DNA from: Membranipora membranacea
Lineage: Eukaryota; Bryozoa; Gymnolaemata; Cheilostomatida; Membraniporidae
Direction of reading: 5' to 3'
Length of the DNA: 64,000 bases
NCBI GenBank assembly: GCA_914767715.1
Contig: OU612075.1
Span: 8,868,001 to 8,932,000 of the forward strand
Each line of letters opens with the position of its first letter. Position 1 is the stretch's first letter. Positions 12,759 to 23,943 of this stretch are shown here, piece after piece. Below the pieces are notes generated by a model, which saw only the letters and a list, made by a program, of their open reading frames with translations, made no database searches and was not told where the DNA came from. A program made the position numbers and the translations under genes.

Positions 12759-13400
12759 TGTTGTGGATTGAACAGAGAGTTTCCATATTCTCTTTGTTAG
12801 CAATAACCTAGTTAGAACCCACAGCTGGATGGATCCTGACATAACGATATTAAATTTAATAAGTCAGCTGCCGGACAAAAGCCTTTATGCCGTCACACAT
12901 TACCTGTTCTGTTCACCCTAAATCTTTAACCACGCAAATATTGTTGTTATCGGGCCATTATATATAATTTGTACCGTTTTATTGTGTGTCCATGAAAACC
13001 CGGTATTGTGACCGCTATCTATATATATATATGAGAACTTTTATATTCAGTTAGTTAATCAGTTAGTTGAGTTTAACCTTGGTTTAACCTTGGTTTAACC
13101 TTGGTTTAACCTTGGTTTAACACATACAGTTCGTTGAGTTTTGACATATATAATTTTTACTGTGTTTCAGCTTGGACTTTTAGATTGAAAAAAAAGTGTT
13201 TTGGAGAGTTTTCAATCTCTAAACTTATTAATCGTGCATATTGAATTAATGGTAAATTTGTTCATCTATTGAGTTGGTGTGGTAATTATAATACAACCCA
13301 GAAAGTAAATAACTGATATCTACCCTTAATCTCTAAAAGGGGCTGCTAAGTAGTCGTCCTGGACAGTTACCATGCTACCACCATTAGGTAAAAACCAACC
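12759..13400 (+). mobile_element. Solo LTR
   Basis: This 642-bp insert begins TGTTGTGGATTG and ends AAAACCAACC. It is flanked by a perfect 5-bp target duplication, agtgt (12754-12758 and 13401-13405), and it splits an otherwise continuous NHL-type repeat. A homologous insert lies at 32604-33420. Inside are a run of tata near 13020 and four copies of ccttggtttaa (about 13076-13121). No internal retroelement genes remain, as expected after recombination between two LTRs. Confidence 0.8.
13071..13121 (+). repeat. 11-bp minisatellite in the solo LTR
   Basis: Four to five tandem copies of ttaaccttggt. They are absent from the related LTR at 32604-33420, so they arose after the two insertions diverged. 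Confidence 0.85.
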
Positions 13401-14938
13401 AGTGTAGGAGGGACGAACTTCAACATCATGACAAGGTTGGTCAAAACCATTCATTAAACACGAGCCAAGAGAGGGAGATTCAAGGTTGAGAGGAAATAGG
13501 AATCAGTGGCCTGTAAACCCACATCACCATGTGTGAGGGTCACTTTGGAGCAGCTTGCAAGTGGAATAAACTCAAAACACTATGATCAGCAGCAACAAAC
13601 TGGAAAAAAACCATAGCTAAAACTCTAATCACTGACCGACGGCAATAAAAGCTGATGGACTATAATCCACAATGGTTAGAATTGAATCATAGGCAATAAA
13701 AAAAGTATAAAAGTCTTTCAGAGTTCAAGACTATCAGTCACATGTGATACACAATCACTGACATAAAAAGTAAGGCAAAGAGAGCCTGATGGGCTATAAT
13801 TAACCGGGATTAGATTGAATCACTGGCAATAAAAAAAAGTCTGTAAAGTGCCCCACTGAAAAAAAGTAGTTCAGAGTTCAAAATTATGATCTTGATTTTA
13901 AAAAAACTATTGAAGTGAAACCAACATTTCTGACCACAGCCATCAACTTTATTATCAGCTCTCTGAGGAAAATTGAACCTGGCAGGAATGGTCTCAGTTT
14001 TCAGCTGACAACGTGAGTGGAGGTGATATGTACTTCAACTGAATTTTGAGGTCTTTTTTAGATTCTAATGCATTGAAACTATATTAGTGATCTCAACATA
14101 GCTGACAACAGCAATCGAAATTATAATCAGTTGTCCGAGACAAATTGATTGAATAACAGATATCACCTCTATCTGTGTTCAGTGGACAGTGTGAGCCTAA
14201 GAGATATTCAATCCAACAAAATGTCAGAGTTGTTTTAAGATTTTAATGCAAGTAAACTATTTTAGAGATCCAACATAGCTAACAGCAACAATAATGAGAT
14301 CCGACTAATAGACATGAACACAGAGTATCCACACTGGATCTCTACGCAGGATGTCTGAACTCCCCTTGGTATCTCCTTCTCAGTGCAACTGCTTGAGAAA
14401 GAAGAACTGACTAAGTATGATCATAAAAGGGTTGGATGTTCAGCAGAAGGATAAAATAGCACTGGCTACAAGTCGTTCAAAAAGAAAAGAGCAGTGCTAG
14501 TGCATTATGGGTATAGTACGAGTTGTTACGTGATGAGGTGTAACGAGTAGGGGAGACTGGGGGAATATGGGCCACAGGGTAATATGGGCCACCTGCTGAT
14601 TGGCTAAAATATTGTTTGTTTCCATTTTTTCTTTTTCTAATATTTTAGTACTTCATGTTTCAGAAAAATACATGTGGCTTTGAAAGCTCTGCTCTATTTT
14701 CCTTCTGCACAGTAAGTAAAACAAATTTTACTCATCCAAAAGTAAATATCTTGATGCCCCTATGACCAGGGATAACTTTGGTGCATTTTATGATGTTGGA
14801 ACTAACTTAAATGCATTGATTTCTCACTATGTGAGGAATCTGTGTTTACAAGCATGAGATGACAACTCCTCACCAATTTGATAAATTGTTATTTTTCTCT
14901 CAAATCATCACATGGGGTTAAATGGGCCATCCAGACCA

Positions 14939-14969
14939 GGGTAATATGGGCCACCGGCCCATATTACCC
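14939..14969. repeat. Internal palindrome of transposon-end sequence
   Basis: GGGTAATATGGGCC and its exact reverse complement are separated by three bases. The arms equal the terminal motif of the surrounding pogo element, and the palindrome lies about 115 bases before the transposase start. Confidence 0.9.
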
Positions 14970-15084
14970 CGCTAATCAGTAAACATCGGATAACAGTTTT
15001 AGATATATCTAACTACTAGTTTCCATAATCTTAGTACATCTACAATGTATTGATTAATGTGATTTTGCTTTGTAGGTTGCAATC

Positions 15085-16917
15085 ATGCCAAGAAAACGCA
15101 CAAGGACGACTGAGAGGGCAAAGTTTTCATCCGAAGACCTGCAGTCTGCCATAGACGATGTTAAGGCTGGGATGAGCCAGCGAGAGGCTGGAAAGAAACA
15201 CTCGATCCCACGTGCCACACTACAGAGATATCTTCTTTGTGCTGAAGGAGAAGGACGCCAGAAATCTAAACTGGGGAGAACTGCTATCTTCACAAAAGAT
15301 GAAGAGGCGAAACTCTGTGAATATGTTTTGGACTGTTCGAGAATATTCCATGGGCTGAACTTGATCAAAACTAGGGAGTTAGCATACAGCTATGCTGTCA
15401 ATCTACATAAAGATAATATTCCTAAAACATGGAATGCTGAGAAAATGGCAGGAGAAGACTGGCTGTTCGGATTTAGAAATCGTAACAATGCTTTGAGTTT
15501 GAGGTCACCAGAGGCCACAAGCCTTGGTAGAGCATCAGCATTTAACAGAGCAACGGTGAAAGAGTTCTTTAGTAATCTTGAGACTGTTATGAGAAAATAT
15601 GAGTTTACCCCTGACTGCATATTCAATCTGGACGAAACGGCCAACTCAACTGTTCAGAAAGTCCAGAGGGTTCTAGCTCAAAGAGGAGTAAAACAACTAG
15701 GTCAAATTACGAGTGCCGAAAGAGGGATGACAATAACCATGGTTTCATGTATCAGTGCCTCAGGACAGAGCCTACCACCAGCCTATGTCTTTCCAAGAGT
15801 ACATTTCAAGGATAATATGTTGATTGGTGCTCCAAGTGGTTCCTTGGGCTTAGCCAATCCCAGTGGCTGGATGAATAACGACTTATTCCCGAAGGTCCTA
15901 CAGCACTTCATCAGTCATTTTGGGAACAACCAGAAGCCTAAGCTACTCATCGTAGATAACCATTCGAGTCACATATCCATTGAAGCTGTCAAGTTAGCTA
16001 AACAGAACAACTTGACCATGCTAACATTCCCACCCCATTGCAGCCATAGGCTGCAGCCCCTCGATGTAAGTGTGTTTGGGCCTTTCAAGAAGTATTATAA
16101 TACTTTCCTTGACGCATGGATGGTGACAAACCCTGGAAAAACTTTCTCAATGTACAATGTAGCGGAGTGTAGTGGAAAGGCATATATGAAAGCCATGACA
16201 CCATCAAATATTACTAGTGGATTCGCAGCTACCGGCATTTACCCAATCAACCCTGAGATATTTCACGATCATGACTTCATGTCATGCCATGTTACAGACC
16301 GCCCTGACCCAGAAACTGCTCCCCAGGAAACTGTTGTCTCACCACTCCCATCGCTACCTAAGGCTCCACCTAGAAAACTCAGTGCTACAAAAAGGAAGAG
16401 AACTACGACTACCATTCTAACAGCCACTCCTCAGAAACCTGATAACACCGACTCGGGAACAACAGTCGAGATTGATAACGAGCAACCCTCCACCTCAGGG
16501 ATCATCATAACCAAAAGAAAGCCTCCACACAAGCGCAAACTCATACCAGCTGACAATGATGATAGTGAAGATTCTAGTGATACACCAGTCTCAACGGATA
16601 GTGAAGACCCAGATGAAGAGTTGGTTCTTGATGATGATGTAACAGTAGGAAGGTTTGCACTCGTTGAGTTCCCACAAAAGAAGTCATCCGTTTTCTATGT
16701 CGGAGAACTCTTAGAAGTCAGCGAGGATGAATTAAAGCTGGACTTTTATAGATACTCGAATGGAAGATTCACAAAACCTGATATACTAGACTGCAAGTGT
16801 GTTGATCGAGCACAGTTGGCCATGATTCTTCCTCCACCAGTTAGCAATGCCAACACAAAGCGCCAGCGGGGCGGCATCACCATCCCCTATAAACTGAACT
16901 CATACAACCTAAGATAA
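15085..16917 (+). CDS. Pogo/Tigger (CENP-B-like) transposase, intact
   Basis: 610 codons in one uninterrupted frame. Residues about 14-50 form a psq-type helix-turn-helix (FSSEDLQSAIDDVKAGMSQR), followed by a CENP-B-like second DNA-binding region to about 135. The DDE catalytic domain shows the triad as D183 (IFNLDET), D291 (LLIVDNHSSH) and D327 (HRLQPLDVSVFGPFKK), with 35 residues between the last two. The C-terminal third holds a basic, Pro-rich linker, an Asp/Ser-rich acidic patch (about 490-515) and a small conserved-looking tail. The start ATG follows a stop-rich leader, and an AATAAA lies about 65 bases past the stop (16983-16988). Frame, catalytic residues and matching ends all argue for recent activity rather than a domesticated host gene. 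Confidence 0.93.
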   Translation: MPRKRTRTTERAKFSSEDLQSAIDDVKAGMSQREAGKKHSIPRATLQRYLLCAEGEGRQKSKLGRTAIFTKDEEAKLCEYVLDCSRIFHGLNLIKTRELAYSYAVNLHKDNIPKTWNAEKMAGEDWLFGFRNRNNALSLRSPEATSLGRASAFNRATVKEFFSNLETVMRKYEFTPDCIFNLDETANSTVQKVQRVLAQRGVKQLGQITSAERGMTITMVSCISASGQSLPPAYVFPRVHFKDNMLIGAPSGSLGLANPSGWMNNDLFPKVLQHFISHFGNNQKPKLLIVDNHSSHISIEAVKLAKQNNLTMLTFPPHCSHRLQPLDVSVFGPFKKYYNTFLDAWMVTNPGKTFSMYNVAECSGKAYMKAMTPSNITSGFAATGIYPINPEIFHDHDFMSCHVTDRPDPETAPQETVVSPLPSLPKAPPRKLSATKRKRTTTTILTATPQKPDNTDSGTTVEIDNEQPSTSGIIITKRKPPHKRKLIPADNDDSEDSSDTPVSTDSEDPDEELVLDDDVTVGRFALVEFPQKKSSVFYVGELLEVSEDELKLDFYRYSNGRFTKPDILDCKCVDRAQLAMILPPPVSNANTKRQRGGITIPYKLNSYNLR

Positions 16918-17268
16918 TGCCTATGTACGTAATGTCTGCGTTATAAAAGCTGTTTTATTATTTAGTTATTTCAATTACTAGCAATAAAGTATGAAAATAC
17001 AAACTTTCATTTTTTTTTTTTTCAGCTTTTAACATGTAAATTCCTAGGCTCATTTTACCCCGGTATCCGGGGGAAAATGGGCCGCTCACCTAAATCGCAA
17101 GTCAAGCTCTCACGCGAAAAAGAATAAACCGAGTGTAAATTCCAAGGAGTATGAAGATTATACATCTGTGCTGATACTTGGTGTCAAATTATGTTATCCT
17201 GGGGGAAAAAATACTGTATAAATTTGCAGTTTGAAAAAAACATGCCCATATTACCCCGGTCTCCCCTA

Positions 17269-18080
17269 CAGTAGGCATATATATCTATACTGGAGCCATT
17301 CGAAGTTTGAATACTGGATATTATTATGAAGACTGCTTAAATCAGGTTCAGGTCAATACAGAATATTGCGGTTCGGATCCACTGTCTACAACTGATCAAA
17401 CTGAGACGCTGTGATACGAATCCACCTTGGTACAGGAAAAAACAGTCAATCTGCACACTTCCAAATTTTACATATCATTTAAAATCTGCTGCTAGATAGT
17501 ATGCGCCATGATTTTTAAAATAGTTCATAATTTGGGAGTTGTGCAACTTTTTACCATGTAAGAACGACCCTGTATTATGGTAATCAGTGATCAGGCATAT
17601 ATTGCAGTAAAAAAAGAAAAAGGGCCTGCACTACACAACACTCATGACACTTATCAAATCTTTTGGGATCTGAATACATCCCTGCTTTGATCTGCAGTAA
17701 ACTCACCATGTTACAGCTTCAGTCCAGTGAAATTACTATCTTCAGCTCCATCATGGCTGTCTCTAAAATAGGAATAAATCTGTTTCAAACCAACAAAAAG
17801 TTATCTCACAACTTGTTATTGCTACATTCCACAATATTAAATTTATAACAGGGTTGAACTATAGACAAGGAGTCCAACTGCCAAAGAAAAAGTCAAGCTA
17901 TGGAATTGGTATCCCCAAAATAAGGCCACCATACTAGTTGAAAACATGGGCAAGAAGTAGCCTCACAACTTGCAATGGCATGGCGTTGACTGGTCTCAAG
18001 AGGTCTTTGATGTTTTCCTAATACTGTTCAATCAAATGAGTTGTCGTTTCAAAACAATACATAAATTTGATTTTTGATTC
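17269..18080. other. No gene recognised
   Basis: Unique sequence between the pogo element and the duplicated BHMT segment. Only short frames without motifs are present. Confidence 0.4.
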
Positions 18081-18302
18081 GAAGTTAGGAGCTTGGGAAT
18101 ATCTCTTTCCTACGATTGACATTAATAACTGTAGAGAATAAATGCTTGTTAGCATTATTTATGGTTAGGAGTCATCCTCTGAGCAGTGGCTGACCTGTCT
18201 ATTGTGTGTAATTAGGAATCTATGATCATTCTAGGGCTTATCCAGATCAACCTACATAGGTTAATAATGGAAAGGGGAAGTGTTCAAGGTGGTGCTTCAT
18301 TA

Positions 18303-18577
18303 AGGTGAGTTTATACTAGGACATTTTAACAATGTTAAAGCTTTTTGGACGTTTTTGCAAAGTCGACTTCCCGTGTCGCGTTTTCTGAGCTTTTTAAGAA
18401 ATGTTTCCAATTTTTTAATGAAAAAGTTGTGTTCCCCCTTGCCCGATGAGAATATTGGAAAGAGAACTTTATACTTTTTCAAAAATGCTGACGTTTACTA
18501 AAGACGCTCAGAAAACGTTACATGGTCCATTGACACTGCTAAGAACATCCATAAGACCTCCTCCTATAAACTCACGT
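18303..18577. mobile_element. MITE with TTA target duplication (unit A copy)
   Basis: The ends AGGTGAGTTTATA and TATAAACTCACGT are near-perfect inverted repeats. TTA flanks both sides (18300-18302 and 18578-18580). The 275-bp element has no coding capacity. It is present at the same place in unit B, so it predates the duplication. Confidence 0.8.
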
Positions 18578-19505
18578 TTACTGTTGATTCCTCACAATTA
18601 AAATTCAACTTTCAGATGTTTATTATTTGACAGCAGTTTGGTTGAATTTGGTGGTGTGAAATATTAACGCTTTTGCAATGGAAGACCCTTAAATTTCAGG
18701 GTATTTTCCGCGTCATTAGTCGCAAGGTACTTGTAGAGAATGAACCAGTTCTTTTAAATTTTATAAGATACAGTAATACTTAACCATGTCTACTATATCC
18801 AACGATGTGTATAGGACTCATTCCAATAAAAGGGTGGCTCATGGAACAGTCTACCATTATTACACTCCATGTTGTGGTTCCTACACCACTGCACTCAAAA
18901 AACACGCTGATAATATTGGACATGGCGTACAATAATATTTATATTATATGGGGCATACGGGGACTTAAGTCCAGAGTCAACTAAGCAGATCAAAAGTGGT
19001 ACGCTTCACCGACTTGACCGATGTAATTTCAGCATTATCCACTCATAGGAGCCTACACACTTGTCTTTCAAATTTACCTTTATGAAAGTTTCAGTCTATG
19101 AGGAGTTTGCAATCATATCCCAAAACAAGATACAATGACGATACACATTACATGCCCACGGTGTTATTGGCTTTTGCTCGTTTATAATATTTCAACATTG
19201 TGATACTCATTCTGTTACAGAACAACCAGTTACCTTTATTCTCACCTCAAATAACCAATTATTACCATAGGCACTTTTTGCTATAGAAAAAAAGTACACC
19301 TAGAGAATTTAGACACAGATTATCAGTAAAACGGTTTAATCATCAAAAAATATTTGAACAGCATCTAAACAGCATCTTGAATGGCAACAATAAACAGCAT
19401 CTTGAATGGCAGTGATCTATGGCAGTGGTTTTCAGTTGGGATCTGTATGAGTAAGTTTTGCTTGCAGACACTTGCAAAACTATTTTACATTACTGTAGCA
19501 TGTGT

Positions 19506-22500
19506 CTATTGTTTAAGACTATCATCTCCCTACAAAAAATAAGAATACAATTAAACTAATTAATGATTGCCATTAACACGTGTTGGCGACCGAGGAACAA
19601 GCTCTGCTTGTCAACTGCTAAAAGTCGTGAGATCCTAGCATGAAGACAGTATTGCACATAAAGACAAAGACTCTGAGAATACCTAACTGAGGAACTGATT
19701 CAGATAGACAGCCAGCGGGTTGCTACCGGTGGTACGCAAAAGTCTTTTGACGGGCATTAAGGTCACAAGGTCTGTGATTGGGACCAAAGGAAGAGACTGC
19801 AGTGTCTGGACATTTATAAACTGTTGCTGGAGCTCATTCACGCAAAGTTTCTCCAAGAAATGGAAAAGCGTGTTAACGCAAGACGGCAATCACAGTAACA
19901 ATCCATGCAGAATTTTAAGCAAGCTATTTCTGTATAAGCAAATGTTGTCTCTTAGATCATTTTATATGCGGAAGTTGATTACACTTTTTATGAAGACATT
20001 TGTGAGATCTATAATTCATATCGACTGCAAATTGAAAGTATTTATAATAATATGTATTATCAACATAATTCTGGACTTACCTTTGTGACGCCCCAATTGT
20101 CAGGTTTAGACTGGGAAGCACTGTGTGGCCTACCAGATGCAGGATTCAAGTTCTCCCAGTATTCCCTGTTAGCTCTGTAAAATAACAACATCGAGACAAT
20201 AACAGTTCATAATTCATTTTCTGCTTGATTTTTCAACCATGGAATCGACCACTATCTCAAGGTCACCCACATGTAAATTATTGTAAACAACAAAAAGATC
20301 GTTATCATTGGTTTTAATCGAATCCAGTGTAAGCTACTTAATTCAGACTCCAGGGGAGCCAAGAGATTGTTCCCAATTATGAATTGTTCTAATTAGAAAA
20401 GTGCTAACACCAGTGGCTGAGCTGGGACCACACTCAGGTGTCTGAATTGACAGGAATTTCGTATTGACAGGATTCCAATCATCCAGCTTACACTGCAAAT
20501 AACAAAAAGTATACTATTTCCACCAATAATTACCTGGCTCTAACCCAAGGTTTAGTGTGCATCTTCAGCCCAGCTCCCCACATATCATGCTTTTCACTAC
20601 CCTCAGCGATTCTTCCACCCCTCTCTGCAGTAAGCTCCTCTGATACCGCCCTCACATGATAAGGTTCAAACCCACAACATCCTCCAATATACCGTACACC
20701 GATGTTGTAAGCGCGCCTGGCATATGCATGCATGTCCCATCTAGAGAGGATCCGTGGCTCCAAAGCTGTGCAAGAAGAAAAAATATTAGGATAAATTGCC
20801 CATATCAATCAAGCTACTTATTGGTAACTGTAACATCATGGTTCTATCTTCTTCAAACATTGATATGTAACTTTAGTAGTAGTATTACCCAATTTAACTT
20901 ATCACATGGTGTCATTACTCACCAAAAGGAAACTCTGGCAGATCGATGAAGCCTTGTTTTCCAGCATCGGGAGTGTGGTAACCTAGTGGCTGAATCATCA
21001 AATAAGTGTCTTTATATAAGTTTGCTTTAACCAGACCTTCCTTCATCAGCTCGACACAGTCCAACAACTTGGTTGGGTCAAAATGGCAGTTTGCTCCAAC
21101 AATCTTAGCACCTGCATGAATAGAAATATTGCTTGCATAGAGTCTTGCAGTGATCGCAACTGTATAGACCAGCCAGGTTTACATTATGATTTATGGTGGT
21201 CTTGTTTGATAGTATGAGCAGCCTCTAGTCAGAGTTGTCATAATTTTTGATAACATGAGACAACTCCTAGTCTACCTCACCATAGCAACGATACATATTT
21301 ATGAGTTATTTATGTCAGCCATCAATAATTATATGAACGAGATCGTTTGACATAATCCACAATCCCTAAGCAGATATAATAATTTTTAATAAAAATAAAA
21401 ATTTAATTGGGCTTATTGGGAAGATCCCAATCAAAAAATTTAGTAAGGTAAGAAGCACCTACCAGCTTTAGCCATCCTGGCTGCACATTCTCCGGGCGTT
21501 ACATTATGCAGGTCTCCCTCTGGCCCAATGCACATAGTAGCGGCAACAACCTTTCCAGTTTTCAGTGCCTCCTCAATGGCCCATTCAATCTCCTCAATAT
21601 GTTCAAAATACTGTAAGAGAGTGAGAGCATAAATTGATAAAGCAATGCAGTACAATCTTAAAATAATCGAAGATTTACAATCAGTGTACAATCAGAGTTG
21701 TGTAATACAGTTTGAGCTTAACATTCAGTATGAATTTAACCTTATCAATAACTGGCCAGTATTTGCAAAGCCGTTGTCCCCATAATTTCATATTCACAAT
21801 AAACTTGGAAGCTAACATAGAGATATCGACTACCATGATCAAAGTGAAAGTTTTGTGTTTAACTTCCCTAATATATATAAGGTGCGAAAAAAACAACTTA
21901 CCTCACAAATAAGGAAATCAACTTTGTTTTTTACAAATTCATCCAATTGAATTTTGAATTCTGCCTGTACGGCCGCTTTGGAGCCTCCGTTCAGATAAGT
22001 AGGACACTGAGACAAACCGCCTGCAACTAGAGCGTCTCCTTCACTTGCAACTTCTCTAGCTATCCTGCAGCCAGCTGCATTCACGCCTGCACACTGCAAA
22101 AAAGATATCAACAATCTATGAGCGCTGCCTGTGTCCTTTTTGTATGGTTTTGTGTATTTAAGAGAAAAGAAAGTTAAAAAATAGTGAGGCAATGAGGCTC
22201 TATGAGCGCATTCAATCTATTTTAGGACAGTAATTTTGTATTTCCAGTATAGAATTAACCCCTTTTAGGGCTTTGGATGGTTTTCAGATAAAGATGTTGT
22301 AAATATGCTATACTGATAGGGCGGACAATTTAATCGTATACACCTTTACAGTAAAGGGAGAGAAAACAGAACACAAAAAACAGGCTTACAGTGTGTTGAT
22401 CTGAAACTTTGTTGCCTCTGTTTTTGAGTTTATCATCACTGGCATAGAACGTAAAAGCCTGCATAACATCAGCCCCAGCTCTTAAGAATTCTCTGTGCAG

Positions 22501-23790
22501 CTGTTTGACTGTAAACAGACAAAACTACTATAAATTCAATCAAAATGTGTTATAATTCACAAGGGTAGTCCAGTTTGAAGCTGAAGACAGGATTTCATTT
22601 ATTTTATTGAAAGATTTTAATAGTATTAATGATTTACGTATCAGTCAAGTCGCTGGCTTATCCTAACTCAAACATAAAAGCTTAAATTTCAGCAGGGAAG
22701 CTGCAGGTAATTAGATATATATACACTATTTTACTTGGCCGGCAATATCATGCTGGACGGATGTTTTATATAATGTGCCAACGAAAAACGGCAAAAGTTG
22801 GAAAAAAAGAGCAAAAGATGATGACATTTTGTGCTTAGAGGATTGATTGGTATAACATATTGTAACGTCTTCACAAGATGTAAAGTTACCAAGCCAATAT
22901 GCCAAGCTCCATGAATTTTCAAAAATTATCAGATCGATATTTACAGCGCAAAAAGTGGACATGCCAACTAAACTGGCCTGCACATGTCACACCTACATTG
23001 CCGGATATATGTACCGACATGATGGCTGAATATAAGCTAGAGTTCAGTTTAACTCATTATGAAGAGAACCATCGCATCAACTTTCGGAAACTATCTAGAA
23101 TGATGAGGTTGAGTACAATGCTAGCTAACCATAGGTTTCAAGCCAGCGATAAAGCAAACTTATCCTTTTCAATTTTTCCTCTAGGTCTAGGATATCACAC
23201 TTTCAGAATATAAAATACATGCAAGCCTGGAGGTCTAGGGGAGGGAGGCAGGGAAATTCTGCCTTCCCTAAAATGCTCAATAGAGAGGCCTAAAAATGCT
23301 ATAACTAAAATATTCCCTGTCAGAATCAGTTCATTTTGGACTTAAATTTGCTATTTATAGGTTAAGGATTGACCCAAGACTCCACCCTCAAGGACTTTTG
23401 CCTCCCCTACAATTTCCGAAACTTCGGCCCTGAATATTATTTATATTTACATATATACACTCTTTTATTTACTCACCAGCTTCAGGGTTTTCTACTGTGC
23501 ATTCAGGAGTAAATGGTCCAGCCTTCACATAGCCCCGCTTTTCAAGAGCAAACAAAAGTCCACCATCACCAATTACTAGACCTTCAGCAAGCCTCTCCAG
23601 AATTCCCTGAATGTCAAAATATAAATATCATGGAGGGGGAGAGGAGAACTGTCAGTGTCTAAGATGTTATCAAAAGTGGAGGTGAATTTCAGTACATAGA
23701 AAATGTGAGTAGCCACACTGCAGTGAACAAAAAACTTATATTATATTTGAATTATAGATTATATTTAGATTTATTTACCTTGTAAGGCAT
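19506..23790 (-). CDS. BHMT: Betaine-homocysteine S-methyltransferase, copy A
   Basis: A zinc-dependent cytosolic enzyme that moves a methyl group from betaine to homocysteine, giving methionine and dimethylglycine. Nine exons: 23779-23790, 23477-23606, 22390-22508, 21902-22093, 21463-21610, 20923-21111, 20534-20765, 20081-20174 and 19506-19529. Their sum is 1140 bases, or 379 residues, with all phases consistent. Visible landmarks are [20 protein letters not shown] (from residue 15), [22 protein letters not shown], and the three zinc ligands Cys209 (GANCHFDP), Cys293 and Cys294 ([10 protein letters not shown]). The last exon encodes only GDDSLKQ and then TAG, so the C-terminal tail is about 25 residues shorter than in vertebrate BHMT (about 406). 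Exon 1 encodes only MPYK. The start is chosen because the matching ATG in copy B is the first in frame and upstream frames are closed there. Confidence 0.93.
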
Positions 23791-23935
23791 ATCGTATGAT
23801 GATGTAGTATTCACTTTGATAAATTCCTTTGTGTAGACGATGGGTCTTGTCAATACAACAAAAATTCCCCAGAAGGCAGTGACAGTGTTTCTCCGAGCAC
23901 GCCAAATTGATAGTGCCTAATCGATGCTGAGGAAG

Positions 23936-23943
23936 CCTTTATA
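23936..23943 (-). promoter_or_regulatory. TATA box of BHMT copy A
   Basis: TATAAAGG lies on the minus strand about 145 bases before the BHMT start codon. The equivalent position in copy B has TATAAAAG at nearly the same distance, although the surrounding sequence has diverged. Confidence 0.6.

Larger units (their letters stand above)
11540..14300 (+). repeat. Array of decayed NHL-like exon (type 1) units
   Basis: A block of about 200 bases recurs at about 11560-11660, 11665-11760, 11790-11930, 12310-12440, 12480-12600, 12640-12758 (continued at 13401), 13900-14050 and 14080-14230. Its shared core is gctgacnncagnnatcgac...cagntgtctgagacaaattgactgtat, followed by aacaggtatcacctctgtgttcagtggacagtgtgagtc. 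The latter part reads as ITSVFSGQCES, as in the fragment at 6308. A larger segment (11855-12310) is also repeated at 13406-13895. No unit is open, so these are remnants. Confidence 0.6.
14550..17266 (+). mobile_element. Complete pogo/Tigger-family DNA transposon
   Basis: The left terminus GGGGAGACTGGGGGAATATG (14550 onwards) matches the inverted right terminus GGGGAGACCGGGGTAATATG (ending 17266) with two differences in 23 bases. TA dinucleotides flank both ends (14548-14549 and 17267-17268), the duplication typical of the Tc1/mariner superfamily. Copies of ggtaatatgggcc recur inside the left end (near 14578 and 14939), and a related block sits near 17058-17085. They are likely transposase binding sites. 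With an intact transposase frame, the element looks recently active. Confidence 0.93.

Noticed and set aside
15054-15644. Minus-strand frames at 15054-15368 and 15390-15644
   Set aside because: Antisense shadows of the intact pogo transposase.
19683-20088. Frames on both strands at 19683-19889 and 19720-20088, repeated at 31451-31717
   Set aside because: They look conserved only because the whole segment is a recent duplication. The true last BHMT exon was found further downstream, so these lie in intron 8.
23790-23905. Open frame continuing upstream of the BHMT copy A start codon
   Set aside because: It has no upstream ATG, and the homologous stretch in copy B contains an in-frame stop, so the MPYK/MPNK start is preferred.
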